A stretch of 64,000 nt of DNA, taken from Candidatus Eisenbacteria bacterium. GTDB lineage: Bacteria; Eisenbacteria; RBG-16-71-46; JAFGJU01. Positions within the stretch are counted from its first letter, which is position 1, and every line of letters begins with the position of its first letter. Made by a program: the position numbers and the translations under genes. Location of the stretch: assembly GCA_026388185.1 (NCBI GenBank), contig JAPLKG010000008.1, forward strand, positions 461,149 to 525,148, in the 5' to 3' direction. Shown here piece by piece: positions 56,057-64,000 of the stretch. The notes beneath the pieces are model-generated. The model was not told the DNA's origin and ran no database searches. It was given only the letters and a program-made list of their open reading frames with translations.

Positions 56057-56664
56057 GCCGTTTCGAGATAAGTACCTTTAGAACGTCTTCTCTTCCGGAT
56101 AACACTCACGGTTTAGTGGTCTCTATCTATCTCGGCCTTATGCACCTATGCTCAATTGTGAGAACTGCCTCGGTCTTATGCGGGTTCCGTCCATAACCGG
56201 GTGTTTTGTCGTAGAATTCAATCCGTGACGGTCCTGCCCGTTGCCTTTTCATTCTCGGTACACTCGCCGGTGAAGACGTGTATTTTGCCTGAGCGCGCAA
56301 CTGTTGGTTCTGCCGCTGCCGATGGAGCAGTCGCGTTCAACCTTTGAAAGATATCACACAATGTACATCATGTCAATCGTTTAATCAGCCTTCATGTTGG
56401 CATGTCACGTACATGGTTTGGTCACTGTTTTCTCGCGTCACAGGCACAAAATAACAAGTTGATTTGTAGAGGCGCCGTAGCTATATTGTCGTTCTGGTAG
56501 AGCCACGCTTCCAACGGGACGAGTGCAAGAACTTGAAGAAAATGATGGCTCGGACGCTCAGCGCCTTACCGCTAGGCGGAAGCGTCAATCTTCTTGTCTG
56601 AGAACGCAGGTGGGGATCTGTGCGGCGGTCCGGCTGACGCACCAGGATTGGGGTATTACAGGAA
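56057..56664. other. Gene-free region, AT-richer than its surroundings
   Basis: About 600 bases hold no credible gene. A stretch at 56340-56420 is clearly richer in A and T. An imperfect hairpin, GACGCT...AGCGTC with an inner CGCCT/AGGCG stem, lies at 56553-56586. A TTAGAAC box at 56078-56084 could be the last remnant of an attachment site. No integrase frame or remnant was found. The stretch is the right edge of the island, before the L,D-transpeptidase gene. Confidence 0.5.
56553..56586. repeat. Imperfect hairpin in the island edge
   Basis: Outer stem GACGCT/AGCGTC and inner stem CGCCT/AGGCG with a TACCGCT loop. It could be a terminator or a relic of a recombination site. Confidence 0.35.
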
Positions 56665-56673
56665 TTGACTAGT

Positions 56674-57807
56674 GTGATTGAACGGCGTCAACGGCTGGGG
56701 TTTCTGATTCTCACCGTTTTCCTTGCCTTGAACCTGTTATCTATTGGCATGGCTGCAGCGCCGGTCCCTCCAGCGGAGGCCGAACCGCCTGCATCGGTGG
56801 CGTCGCGACCACCGGCAGAGTCTCTACGGGGAGCGCCATCCTTCTCATGCACCAGCGCGACTGCAGTGTCACCTGAACCCGCAACGTCCCCAGCATCGCC
56901 GTCGTCGCCACCTCCTGAAAAGCCGCTTCGGCTGGTGCCACCCTCACCTCCTGCAACCCCGCCTTCCCCGGAGCTGTCCCCATGGGGAGCGCCGTCCTTC
57001 GTGCCATCGCCTCGCATTGCCGGTGAGGCGCAAACGTGCACCCTCGCGGTTGGGGAGGGGCTGTACGCCGTGTGTCGGCAGCGCGGGCTCTCGCACTCGG
57101 CTGTTGCCCGCGCCAACCGCATCGCCGATCCCAATATTGTGCAGTTGGGCAAGGTGCTGATCCTCCCCACTCGATACATCTTACCTGCGGTGCGAGACGA
57201 AGGGGTGGTCGTCAATATCCCCGAGTACCGCCTTTACCTGTTCCGTGGGGGAGCGCTTCGCGCAGTCTATCCAATCGCAGTCGGCCTGCCGACGTGGCAG
57301 ACGCCGTTGGGTTCCTTTACCGTGACTTGCAAGGTGAAAAACCCGGCCTGGTACATGCCGCCGGAGTTGGCGGAGCGCGAGCACGTCAAGCGTGAAATCA
57401 TACCGGCTGGACCGGAGAATCCTCTGGGAGACTTCTGGATCGGGATTTCCTTGAAACACGTCGGAATCCACAGCACGAACTCTCCCATGACGGTGGGGCG
57501 CGCGCTGAGTCACGGGTGCATGCGCCTGTACCCCGAGCACCTCGATGTGCTGAGCACGGAGGTCACGGTTGGCGAATCAGGCGAGATTCTCTACTTGCCT
57601 GTGAAAGTCGCCCTTGAGGGAGACGATGTGTTGGTGGAGGTTCATCCCGACGTTTATGGTCTTGTGCCTAACCTTGGCAAGGCAGCCCAGGAACGTCTCA
57701 AGGCTCTCGGTGTGTGGGAAAGGGTGGACATTGCACTTCTCCGTCGCGCAATCTTCGAGGCCCGAGGCATCCCCGTTGCTGTCAACGTTTCCGCCAACAC
57801 GCAGTAG
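56674..57807 (+). CDS. LysM and L,D-transpeptidase (YkuD) protein
   Basis: The enzyme cross-links or anchors peptidoglycan stem peptides in the periplasm. A signal peptide-like helix (residues 7-28) and a Pro/Ser-rich stretch (30-115) precede a LysM domain (120-170, CTLAVGEGLYAVCRQRGLS). The YkuD domain (180-310) has VGIHSTNSP and SHGCMRLYPEH, with the catalytic Cys282. Start GTG 56674 has an AGGA at about ten bases; TTG 56665 is too close to it. It is near the accessory island but looks like a cell-wall gene. Confidence 0.85.
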   Translation: MIERRQRLGFLILTVFLALNLLSIGMAAAPVPPAEAEPPASVASRPPAESLRGAPSFSCTSATAVSPEPATSPASPSSPPPEKPLRLVPPSPPATPPSPELSPWGAPSFVPSPRIAGEAQTCTLAVGEGLYAVCRQRGLSHSAVARANRIADPNIVQLGKVLILPTRYILPAVRDEGVVVNIPEYRLYLFRGGALRAVYPIAVGLPTWQTPLGSFTVTCKVKNPAWYMPPELAEREHVKREIIPAGPENPLGDFWIGISLKHVGIHSTNSPMTVGRALSHGCMRLYPEHLDVLSTEVTVGESGEILYLPVKVALEGDDVLVEVHPDVYGLVPNLGKAAQERLKALGVWERVDIALLRRAIFEARGIPVAVNVSANTQ

Positions 57808-57951
57808 CTGATCTGCAGGGCGAGGTTGACAGTTCTGAATCTTCGCCTCTGCATCATCCACTTTCAGCGGACCCCGCCAGTGCGAGATTGGCGCGTCTCA
57901 TTCCGACTCAAGATGGCGCCGGCTAGCGGCACTCTTCTGTTGTTCGCTTCC

Positions 57952-57980
57952 TTGCAGACCAGATGCGCGTGTGCTATTAT
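57952..57980 (+). promoter_or_regulatory. Sigma70-type promoter for the gcv operon
   Basis: TTGCAG (57952-57957) and TATTAT (57975-57980) are 17 bases apart. A TG lies one base before the -10 (TGCTATTAT), making it an extended -10. A 94-base leader to the gcvT ATG follows. I saw no glycine riboswitch fold in it. Confidence 0.65.
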
Positions 57981-58074
57981 GCTACGCGTGTTTTTGGTCG
58001 CCTACGCTAGGTCGCATGGCCGAGGTCAGGTAGTAATAACGGGTGCAGACGCAGGGCAATAACAGAGGACTTTC

Positions 58075-59172
58075 ATGGTTAAAGAGATTCCTCTCGTTCA
58101 GACGCACCGCGAGCTTGGGGCACGCCTCGTCGAGTTCGCCGGCTGGCTCATGCCGATACAGTACGCGGGGCTCGTGGAAGAGCACAAGGCCGTAAGGGAG
58201 GCCGTCGGCCTTTTCGACGTCTCCCTCATGGGGGAGATATGGTTTCGGGGCCCGAGCGGCGTAGAGGCTGCAGACCGGCTTGTCACAAATGACGTTTCCT
58301 CGCTCGAGCCAGGCGCTTCTCTTTACTCGCCGATGTGCAATGAGCGCGGCGGGATCGTCGACGACGTCCTCGTCTACAGGGTGGGGGAAGACGTTCTCTT
58401 TGTCGTGAACGCCTCCAACACGGACAAGGATTTCGAGTGGATCCGTTCCCACTGCGATAAAGCCGTGCGGATCGAGAATCTCTCCGCCGAGACCGTTCAA
58501 TTGGCCTTGCAGGGGCCCAAGACGGAGGAGGTTCTTGCGACGGTGGGGCTCGGCGGACTGGCGTCTGTCGGACACAACAGGCTCACGAACGTGAACTTCC
58601 AGGGGAAGGACGTGCTTGTTGCGAGGACAGGCTACACCGGCGAGGATGGATTCGAGTTCTATTACAAGAGAAATGGCGCTGACAGGATTTGGAAGGCGCT
58701 CTTCGATGCCGGGAGCCCCCTCGGGTTAAAGCCGATTGGATTGGGCGCGAGAGATACGCTCAGGCTCGAGATGGGATACTGTCTCTACGGGAATGATATT
58801 GATGATGCTACCACTCCTCTCGAAGCAGGACTGGGGTGGACGGTCAAGCTTGGCAAGGCGGGCTTCATCGGAAAGGAAGCTCTTGTCGGGGAGAAGGCGA
58901 GCGGCCTCAAGAGAAAGCTCGTGGGGATGGAGATGCTGGAGAATGCGATTCCGCGCAAGGGCTGCCCCGTGGCAACCGATCCCGGGGCCAGAGAGATAGG
59001 CGTCGTGACGAGCGGGACATTCTCGCCGTCTCTCCACAAGGGACTTGCGATGGGATACGTACCGCCGGAGAAGTCCATCGTTGGAACGGAGCTATCCATT
59101 CTTGTGCGCGGAAAGGAATGCAAGGCGCGCGTCACGAAGCTGCCTTTCTACAAGTGTGGCAGTCGGAAATAA
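58075..59172 (+). CDS. gcvT: Glycine cleavage T protein (aminomethyltransferase)
   Basis: GcvT moves the methylene group from the H-protein-bound intermediate to tetrahydrofolate and releases ammonia. The 365-residue protein has the normal length. Typical segments are EFAGWLMPIQYAG, GLFDVSLMGEI, LALQGPK, VARTGYTGEDGFEFY and, at the end, GVVTSGTFSPSLHKGLAMGYV. It leads gcvT-gcvH-gcvPA-gcvPB, the usual order. Confidence 0.95.
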   Translation: MVKEIPLVQTHRELGARLVEFAGWLMPIQYAGLVEEHKAVREAVGLFDVSLMGEIWFRGPSGVEAADRLVTNDVSSLEPGASLYSPMCNERGGIVDDVLVYRVGEDVLFVVNASNTDKDFEWIRSHCDKAVRIENLSAETVQLALQGPKTEEVLATVGLGGLASVGHNRLTNVNFQGKDVLVARTGYTGEDGFEFYYKRNGADRIWKALFDAGSPLGLKPIGLGARDTLRLEMGYCLYGNDIDDATTPLEAGLGWTVKLGKAGFIGKEALVGEKASGLKRKLVGMEMLENAIPRKGCPVATDPGAREIGVVTSGTFSPSLHKGLAMGYVPPEKSIVGTELSILVRGKECKARVTKLPFYKCGSRK

Positions 59173-59196
59173 CAACAGATAAGAGCGAGGAGAGAA

Positions 59197-59577
59197 ATGG
59201 TACCGGAGAACCTCAAATACACTGACCAGCATGAGTGGGTGCGCGTTGAAGGTGATACGGCGGTGGTCGGCATCACCGATTACGCGCAAGGCGAGCTCGG
59301 AGACATCGTGTACGTGGAGCTTCCGCTAGTGGGTTCATCCACCGCGGTCAAGAAGGCCTTCGGCGTCGTCGAGGCCGTGAAGACGGTCAGCGATCTTTAC
59401 GCTCCTGTCTCGGGCCAAGTGACGGCCGTCAATGAAGGGCTCGCGACCGATGCTGTGGTAGTGAACAAGAGCCCTTACGACGAGGGCTGGATGATAAAGA
59501 TCAAGATGTCTAATCCTTCCGACGTTGATTCTCTCTTGAGCCCCGCCGAGTATAAGAAGCTTATAGGGAAGGAATAG
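59197..59577 (+). CDS. gcvH: Glycine cleavage H protein (lipoyl carrier)
   Basis: GcvH carries the aminomethyl group on lipoyl-lysine between the P, T and L proteins. The 126-residue protein has the lipoyl domain with the modification site Lys62 in VEAVKTVSDLYAPVSG. The ATG is 24 bases after gcvT with GAGGAGA upstream. Confidence 0.95.
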   Translation: MVPENLKYTDQHEWVRVEGDTAVVGITDYAQGELGDIVYVELPLVGSSTAVKKAFGVVEAVKTVSDLYAPVSGQVTAVNEGLATDAVVVNKSPYDEGWMIKIKMSNPSDVDSLLSPAEYKKLIGKE

Positions 59578-59668
59578 ACAAATAGGAGCCGAGTACTGGC
59601 GGGCAGGCGGGGAAGTACAAATAGTTGGAACGGGCCCGGAATAGGTGACGAACGGGCGAGGATTCGTG

Positions 59669-61135
59669 ATGGCGACTTACGTGGGCCGAAGCGAGAACGA
59701 AAGACAGGAGATGTTGCGCACCGTCGGAGTGCGGGCGCTCGAGGATCTCTTGAGCTCTGTGCCTCCTGCTATCAGAGGGAAGGCACGAATTGCCCTTGAG
59801 GACGGCCTTTCCGAATTCGACATGGCGGCGTCCATGTCGGAGCTTGCTTCAGAGAACGCTTCTTCGCGCGGCGCGGTCTGTTTTGCGGGCGCGGGCGTGT
59901 ACGATCATTTTGTCCCGGCCGCGGTCCGGCAGTTGCTTCTGAGAAGTGAATTCTACACGTGCTACACGCCGTATCAGGCCGAGGTGAGCCAGGGCACGCT
60001 TCAGGCGATATTCGAGTTTCAGTCGTTGATGTGCAGGCTCACGGGAATGGACGTGTGCAACGCGTCCATGTACGACGCGGCGACTGCTCTGGCCGAAGCC
60101 GCCCTCCTCGCAGTCAACGCGACGGAAAAGAGGAGAGTCCTCGTTTCTGCGGGTGTTCACCCGAACTACAGAAAGGTGCTCAGCACTTATTGCGCTGCCG
60201 CCAAGATTGAAGTCGAGGAAATCCCTTTGGACGGCGGTACTACTGATGTCACTAAATTGGCGGCGGCCCTGGAAGAGGTCGCACCGAGAGGAGCCGCCCT
60301 CGAAGGAGGAGCAGCCCCGAAACAGGGAGCACCCCCAACACACGGAGCGGCTCTGAAAGGTGGAGTCGCCTGCTTCATACATCAGCAGCCAAATTTCTAC
60401 GGCGTGGTGGAGGACACGAGCCGGTTGGGGGAAGTGCTATCCGGAAATCCTGCCTTGCTTGTGTCCTGCGTGGATCCGCTTTCGCTTTCGGTCCTGGAGC
60501 CGCCTGGGAGCTACGGTGCTGACGTGGTCGTGGGGGAGGGGCAGGCGTTAGGGAGCGCGATGAATTTCGGGGGGCCTCTGGTTGGCTTTTTTGCGTCGCG
60601 CAGTGAATACGTGAGGCGCCTACCTGGGCGCATCGTGGGAATGACGACCGACAATTCCGGAAGGCGCGGCTTCGTTCTCACACTTCAGACGAGAGAGCAA
60701 CACATAAGACGTGCCAAGGCGACGTCCAACATCTGTACTAACGAAGCTCTGGTAGCGCTCACCGCCACCATCTACTTGGCTCTGGTGGGCGAGAGAGGAC
60801 TCAAGGAATTGGCGTCGCAATGCCTGGCAAAGAGTCACTACGCGGCGGAGAAACTAGCGGGCCTTGACGGATTCTCTCTCGCGTTCGAACAGCCGTTCTT
60901 CAAAGAGTTTGTTCTGAGGTGCCCGGTTCCGGCGGAGGCTCTGGTCGAGGGGGTTCTCTCGAAGGGTATGCTGGCCGGCGTGCCGCTTTCTCGTTTTTCG
61001 GATAACGAGAAGCTTCTTCTCGTGGCAGTGACCGAGAAGAGAACAAAGAAGGAGATCGATGGTCTCTGCACAGCCGTGGATGAAGTAGCGAAGGGGCTCC
61101 GGCTGAGTGGGGGGAGTAAGTCCAAACATGGATAA
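59669..61135 (+). CDS. gcvPA: Glycine dehydrogenase subunit 1 (GcvPA)
   Basis: The N-terminal half of the split P protein, which decarboxylates glycine with pyridoxal phosphate. It has the family start EMLRTVGVRALEDLLSSVP, then CFAGAGVYDHFVPA, YTPYQAEVSQGTLQ and the middle segment EGQALGSAMNFGGPLVG. Residues 204-232 are a Gly/Ala/Pro-rich insert with two GAAL-x-GG units, not usual in the family. I chose ATG 59669, with GAGGA upstream, over the GTG at 59645. The 488-residue product is slightly longer than average because of the insert. Confidence 0.92.
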   Translation: MATYVGRSENERQEMLRTVGVRALEDLLSSVPPAIRGKARIALEDGLSEFDMAASMSELASENASSRGAVCFAGAGVYDHFVPAAVRQLLLRSEFYTCYTPYQAEVSQGTLQAIFEFQSLMCRLTGMDVCNASMYDAATALAEAALLAVNATEKRRVLVSAGVHPNYRKVLSTYCAAAKIEVEEIPLDGGTTDVTKLAAALEEVAPRGAALEGGAAPKQGAPPTHGAALKGGVACFIHQQPNFYGVVEDTSRLGEVLSGNPALLVSCVDPLSLSVLEPPGSYGADVVVGEGQALGSAMNFGGPLVGFFASRSEYVRRLPGRIVGMTTDNSGRRGFVLTLQTREQHIRRAKATSNICTNEALVALTATIYLALVGERGLKELASQCLAKSHYAAEKLAGLDGFSLAFEQPFFKEFVLRCPVPAEALVEGVLSKGMLAGVPLSRFSDNEKLLLVAVTEKRTKKEIDGLCTAVDEVAKGLRLSGGSKSKHG

Positions 61136-62609
61136 AGACAAGTGTTGCGAAACCGCTGCACAGCCGCGCGTCGTGGAGCCTCTCGTTTTTGAGCTTCACT
61201 GCGAGGGGCACAACTCGTTCTCGCCTCCGCGGCTTGATGTGCCGAGTGCCGCCATTGCAGATTTGATACCTCACCATCTCCTGCGCAATAAGGGTGCCGA
61301 ACTGCCCGAAGTCAGCGAGCCTGAGGTCGTGAGACATTTCACGAGGCTCTCCTCACTGAACTACCACGTGGACAAGGGCATGTATCCTCTCGGTTCGTGC
61401 ACGATGAAATACAATCCGAAGGTGAACGAGGAAGTCGCTGCTCTGCCTGGGTTCAAGGACCTCCATCCGCTCTGTCCTCCGGCGGCAGCGCAGGGAGCGC
61501 TACGGCTCATGCATCTTCTTGCGGACGCTCTTTGCAGGATAACCGGCATGAGAGAGTTCTGTCTCCACCCTGCCGCAGGAGCGCACGGCGAGCTTACCGG
61601 AATGATGATCGCGGCGGCCTATCATCGCGACAAGAAAAACCGGAAGGACACGGTCCTCATACCCGACTCCGCGCACGGCACCAACCCGGCCAGCGTCAAT
61701 CTCGCCGGATTCAAGGTCGTGGAGGTGAAATCCGGTAAGAATGGCTGCGTAAACGCCGAATCCCTGAAAGCGGTCATGGGTGACAACGTGGCCGCCTTGA
61801 TGCTCACAAATCCGAACACGCTGGGTCTTTTCGAAGAAGACGTGCTTGAGCTGGCGCAGATTGTTCACTCCGTGGACGGCCTCATGTATCTTGACGGCGC
61901 AAACATGAATGCTCTGATGGGCGTGGCGAAGCCGGCGGACATGGGCTTTGACATAATGCACTTGAACCTCCACAAGACTTTTTCCACGCCTCACGGTGGT
62001 GGAGGGCCTGGCTCCGGGCCGGTCGGCGTGAGCGAGAAGTTGCGAGCGTTTCTCCCCGTGCCTCGGATAGTAGGGGAAGAGACCAGCTTTACCCTCGACT
62101 ACGACGCGCCGAAGAGCATCGGGATGATACACAGCTTCTACGGGAATTTCGCCGTGATGGTCAAGGCCTACGCGTACATACTTTCGCTGGGCGGAAAGGG
62201 GCTCGAGGAAGTGTCGAGGGAAGCGATCCTCAACGCAAACTATCTTAAGGCGCTTCTTTCGCCGTACTTGGACGTTCCATACGACAAACCCTGCATGCAC
62301 GAATTCGTGCTGTCCGGGAAGAGGCAGAAGGCGTTGGGCGTGAGGACTCTCGACATTGCGAAGAGGCTCCTGGACCTTGGGTTTCACGCTCCTACCGTCT
62401 ATTTCCCGCTCATCGTCGAAGAAGCCCTGATGATAGAGCCGACGGAGACCGAGACCAAGCGAGAGCTGGATAGGTTCGCTGGCGCCATGAGGACGATCGT
62501 CGAGGAGGTGGAAAAGAATCCCGACCTGGTGAAACAGGCGCCTTCCACCACGCCTGTCGGCAGACTCGATGAGGGTAAGGCGGCGCGCGAGCTGAGGCTC
62601 AAGTGGTGA
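61128..62609 (+). CDS. gcvPB: Glycine dehydrogenase subunit 2 (GcvPB)
   Basis: The C-terminal half of the split P protein, carrying the PLP lysine (Lys283 in NLHKTFSTPHGGGGPG). Family segments include HFTRLSSLNYHVDKGMYPLGS, CTMKYNPKVNEEVA, HPAAGAHGELTG and IPDSAHGTNPASV. ATG 61128 overlaps the gcvPA end by eight bases, so the two halves are translated together. 493 residues, normal. Confidence 0.94.
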   Translation: MDKDKCCETAAQPRVVEPLVFELHCEGHNSFSPPRLDVPSAAIADLIPHHLLRNKGAELPEVSEPEVVRHFTRLSSLNYHVDKGMYPLGSCTMKYNPKVNEEVAALPGFKDLHPLCPPAAAQGALRLMHLLADALCRITGMREFCLHPAAGAHGELTGMMIAAAYHRDKKNRKDTVLIPDSAHGTNPASVNLAGFKVVEVKSGKNGCVNAESLKAVMGDNVAALMLTNPNTLGLFEEDVLELAQIVHSVDGLMYLDGANMNALMGVAKPADMGFDIMHLNLHKTFSTPHGGGGPGSGPVGVSEKLRAFLPVPRIVGEETSFTLDYDAPKSIGMIHSFYGNFAVMVKAYAYILSLGGKGLEEVSREAILNANYLKALLSPYLDVPYDKPCMHEFVLSGKRQKALGVRTLDIAKRLLDLGFHAPTVYFPLIVEEALMIEPTETETKRELDRFAGAMRTIVEEVEKNPDLVKQAPSTTPVGRLDEGKAARELRLKW

Positions 62610-63067
62610 CGGAATCCCCTGGTGCTTTCCCTGAGAAGTTGACCTGGTCCGTGAGACCGTGTACAATGGACCGAAAACGATGCGCGTGGGTGATAGCAGT
62701 CATCGTGCTGTTCGGTATCGGGGTCGTTCTTGTTCTGGGCGACCTCTTTGTTGCGGCGCTGTCAGTCGTCGTGCTCTTTGGCTCTCTGCACAGCTACTTC
62801 TTCACGGCATCGTATTCGCTCAGCAATGAAGGCGTAGAAATAAAAGGTCCCTTCGGTACGCAGAAAAGGGAATGGGGCCGCTTCAAGAGCTTCTGGGTCG
62901 ACGCCAACGGCCTAAGTTTGAGCCCGTTCACCAAGCGTTCGTGGCTCGAGCACTACAGGGGGATGAGGTTACTTTTCGGCCCTAACAGGGACGAAGTGGT
63001 GGAGTTCGTGACCAGGATAATGGGGAAGGAAGCTCGTCGTGGACAAAGGGTTACACCAGTTCCTTAA
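62603..63067 (+). CDS. Small membrane protein with a PH-like soluble part
   Basis: The 154-residue frame starts with GTG overlapping the gcvPB stop. Two membrane helices lie near residues 28-62 and the rest (70-150) looks like a bacterial PH-like or DUF fold (YSLSNEGVEIKGPFGTQKREWGRFKSFWVD). An ATG at 62666 would give a 133-residue protein that begins at the first helix. GTG 62606 is a third choice. Function unknown; co-transcribed with the gcv genes. Confidence 0.6.
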   Translation: MVTESPGAFPEKLTWSVRPCTMDRKRCAWVIAVIVLFGIGVVLVLGDLFVAALSVVVLFGSLHSYFFTASYSLSNEGVEIKGPFGTQKREWGRFKSFWVDANGLSLSPFTKRSWLEHYRGMRLLFGPNRDEVVEFVTRIMGKEARRGQRVTPVP

Positions 63068-63434
63068 AGAAGACCTTAAAGGAGATTTCAAGGACGACGA
63101 GGCAATACTCGACACCGTAGCCACCAAGATCACCCGAAGGGGGTTGGGCGTGGCCGCGATATTCTTTCTTGAATCCTCGAAGCCTTTGAGCTTTCTGGGG
63201 AGTCAGGTTCTGGTGTTCTTTGAGCCGTTCGTTAAGACTTTTTTCCAGGTCAAGAACTACGAACGATTCTGTCTTCTCCTGGAAAACAGGGAGAACGTCG
63301 AGAAGCTCATTCAGAAAATCGAGGATCAGGAAGAGAAGTTGAGCGAGGAGAAGAGGGAGGAGAAGAGGGTGAAGAAGGAGCAGAAAAGGGAGAAGACGAG
63401 GGAGAAGAAAGAGCATGAGCATTCCAAGTCCTGA
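63039..63434 (+). CDS. Small conserved protein with a Lys/Glu-rich tail, before MutL/GlmL
   Basis: The 131-residue protein has a helical core (EAILDTVATKITRRGLGVAAIFFLESSKPL and a SQVLVFFEPFVKTFF helix), then YERFCLLLENRENVEKLIQKIED. The last 40 residues are almost only Lys, Glu and Arg. I recall related short proteins in clusters with MutL/GlmL-type and mutase genes, but know no function. The GTG start lies within the end of the previous gene, and its stop is beyond the start of the next, so the three overlap. Confidence 0.7.
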   Translation: MDKGLHQFLKEDLKGDFKDDEAILDTVATKITRRGLGVAAIFFLESSKPLSFLGSQVLVFFEPFVKTFFQVKNYERFCLLLENRENVEKLIQKIEDQEEKLSEEKREEKRVKKEQKREKTREKKEHEHSKS

Positions 63435-64000
63435 TGGTGTGAATACGATTCTTGCGACCGATTGTGGAAGCACCACCACAAAGGCCATTTTCATAGAGAG
63501 AAAGGGAGACGAGTACAGGCTCATAGTGCGTGGCGAAGCTCCCACGACCGTCGAGGCGCCGTTCGAGGACGTGACCAAGGGGGTCCTCAACGCCGTGAGG
63601 GAGGTTGAGGAACTCGCGGGCCGAAAGATCCTGGACGACGAGACCATCATGACTCCCGCCAGGAACGGAGAAGGTGTTGACCTTTACGTTTCCACTTCGA
63701 GCGCCGGCGGCGGCCTGCAAATGATGGTGTTTGGCGTTGTGAAGACGATGACGGCCGAGAGCGCGCAGAGAGCGGCCCTGGGCGCGGGCGCCATCGTGAT
63801 GGACGTGATAGCTTCGAACGACGGAAGGCTCCCTTACCAGAAGATAAAGCGCATCAGGCAACTTAGGCCCGACATGATCCTTCTCTCGGGAGGCATTGAC
63901 GGCGGCACGACCGCGCACGTTGCGGAGCTTGCCGAGCTTCTTTCCGCCGCCGATCCCAAGGCCAGACTCGGCGCCGGTTATCTTCTGCCCGTCATATACG
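63415..64000 (+). CDS. MutL/GlmL-family protein, N-terminal part (cut by the window edge)
   Basis: The ATG at 63415 opens a frame that runs past base 64000 without a stop. The first 195 residues show the ASKHA-type phosphate loop LATDCGSTTTKAIFIERKG, then STSSAGGGLQMMVFGVV and MILLSGGIDGGTTAHVAELAELL. That is the GlmL/MutL family, named in glutamate mutase operons and not the DNA-repair MutL. Members sit near B12-dependent mutases. No mutase gene is in the window, but the gene continues beyond the edge. Confidence 0.82.
   Translation, partial: MSIPSPDGVNTILATDCGSTTTKAIFIERKGDEYRLIVRGEAPTTVEAPFEDVTKGVLNAVREVEELAGRKILDDETIMTPARNGEGVDLYVSTSSAGGGLQMMVFGVVKTMTAESAQRAALGAGAIVMDVIASNDGRLPYQKIKRIRQLRPDMILLSGGIDGGTTAHVAELAELLSAADPKARLGAGYLLPVIY

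Noticed and set aside
44200-56660. CRISPR array or tRNA-anchored prophage
   Set aside because: No regularly spaced repeats, phage structural genes, integrase or tRNA were found.
57981-58074. Glycine riboswitch before gcvT
   Set aside because: The leader is short and shows none of the paired glycine-aptamer motifs.
63415-64000. DNA mismatch repair MutL
   Set aside because: The sequence has an ASKHA-type DCGSTTTK loop and not the GHKL ATPase motifs of the repair protein.

Overview
The window is a GC-rich chromosomal segment from a Gram-negative-type (diderm) bacterium that makes lipopolysaccharide. Bases 1 to about 44200 and 56700 to 64000 are densely packed housekeeping operons. The mix (McsB and ClpC beside BamA and Skp, a fused LpxC-FabZ, two heptosyltransferases in one chain, a MutL/GlmL-family protein) suggests an uncultured lineage of the FCB/candidate-phylum type. 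No rRNA or marker supports a firmer placement.

Layout. 1-3677: protein-arginine-kinase quality control (mcsB, clpC). 3674-15290: outer-membrane and lipid A biogenesis (bamA, skp, lpxD, lpxC-fabZ, lpxA, a Gfo/Idh oxidoreductase, lpxB, a DUF374 acyltransferase, waaA, lpxK). 15432-23267: nadB, a Minf_1886-family gene, an MsbA-like ABC exporter, a double heptosyltransferase, gmhB and a UbiA-family prenyltransferase. 23273-26207 (minus strand): a TPR/zinc-finger membrane protein and a DUF4388 protein. 26399-31162: asnS, then exbB-exbD-exbD-tonB and a Yip1-family protein. 31271-44197: TolC, a MacA-like adaptor, a MacB-type ATPase, two different FtsX/MacB permeases, a very large TPR protein and uvrA.

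44200-56660 is an accessory island with its genes on the minus strand. It reads as an integron-like cassette array without an integrase. Six sites with attC-like architecture lie at the 3' ends of cassette genes: two paired R boxes (mostly GCCGAAC/GTTCGGC), unpaired spacers, and L arms carrying extrahelical bases. Cargo includes a macro-TIR fusion next to a Ser/Thr kinase, two nuclease-like proteins, membrane proteins, a membrane J-domain protein, and a unit made of a nucleotidyl-cyclase-like gene, a 70-residue protein and a Rad50-like zinc-hook ATPase. That last unit is broken twice. The cyclase-like gene has an in-frame TAA. The ATPase gene is split by a complete IS3-family (IS407-type) element flanked by a 4-base ATCC duplication; removing the element and one ATCC restores a single frame of about 786 codons.

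56674-64000: a LysM/L,D-transpeptidase, a strong promoter, then the glycine cleavage genes gcvT-gcvH-gcvPA-gcvPB, two small proteins and the start of a MutL/GlmL-family gene cut by the window edge. No tRNA, rRNA or CRISPR array was seen.
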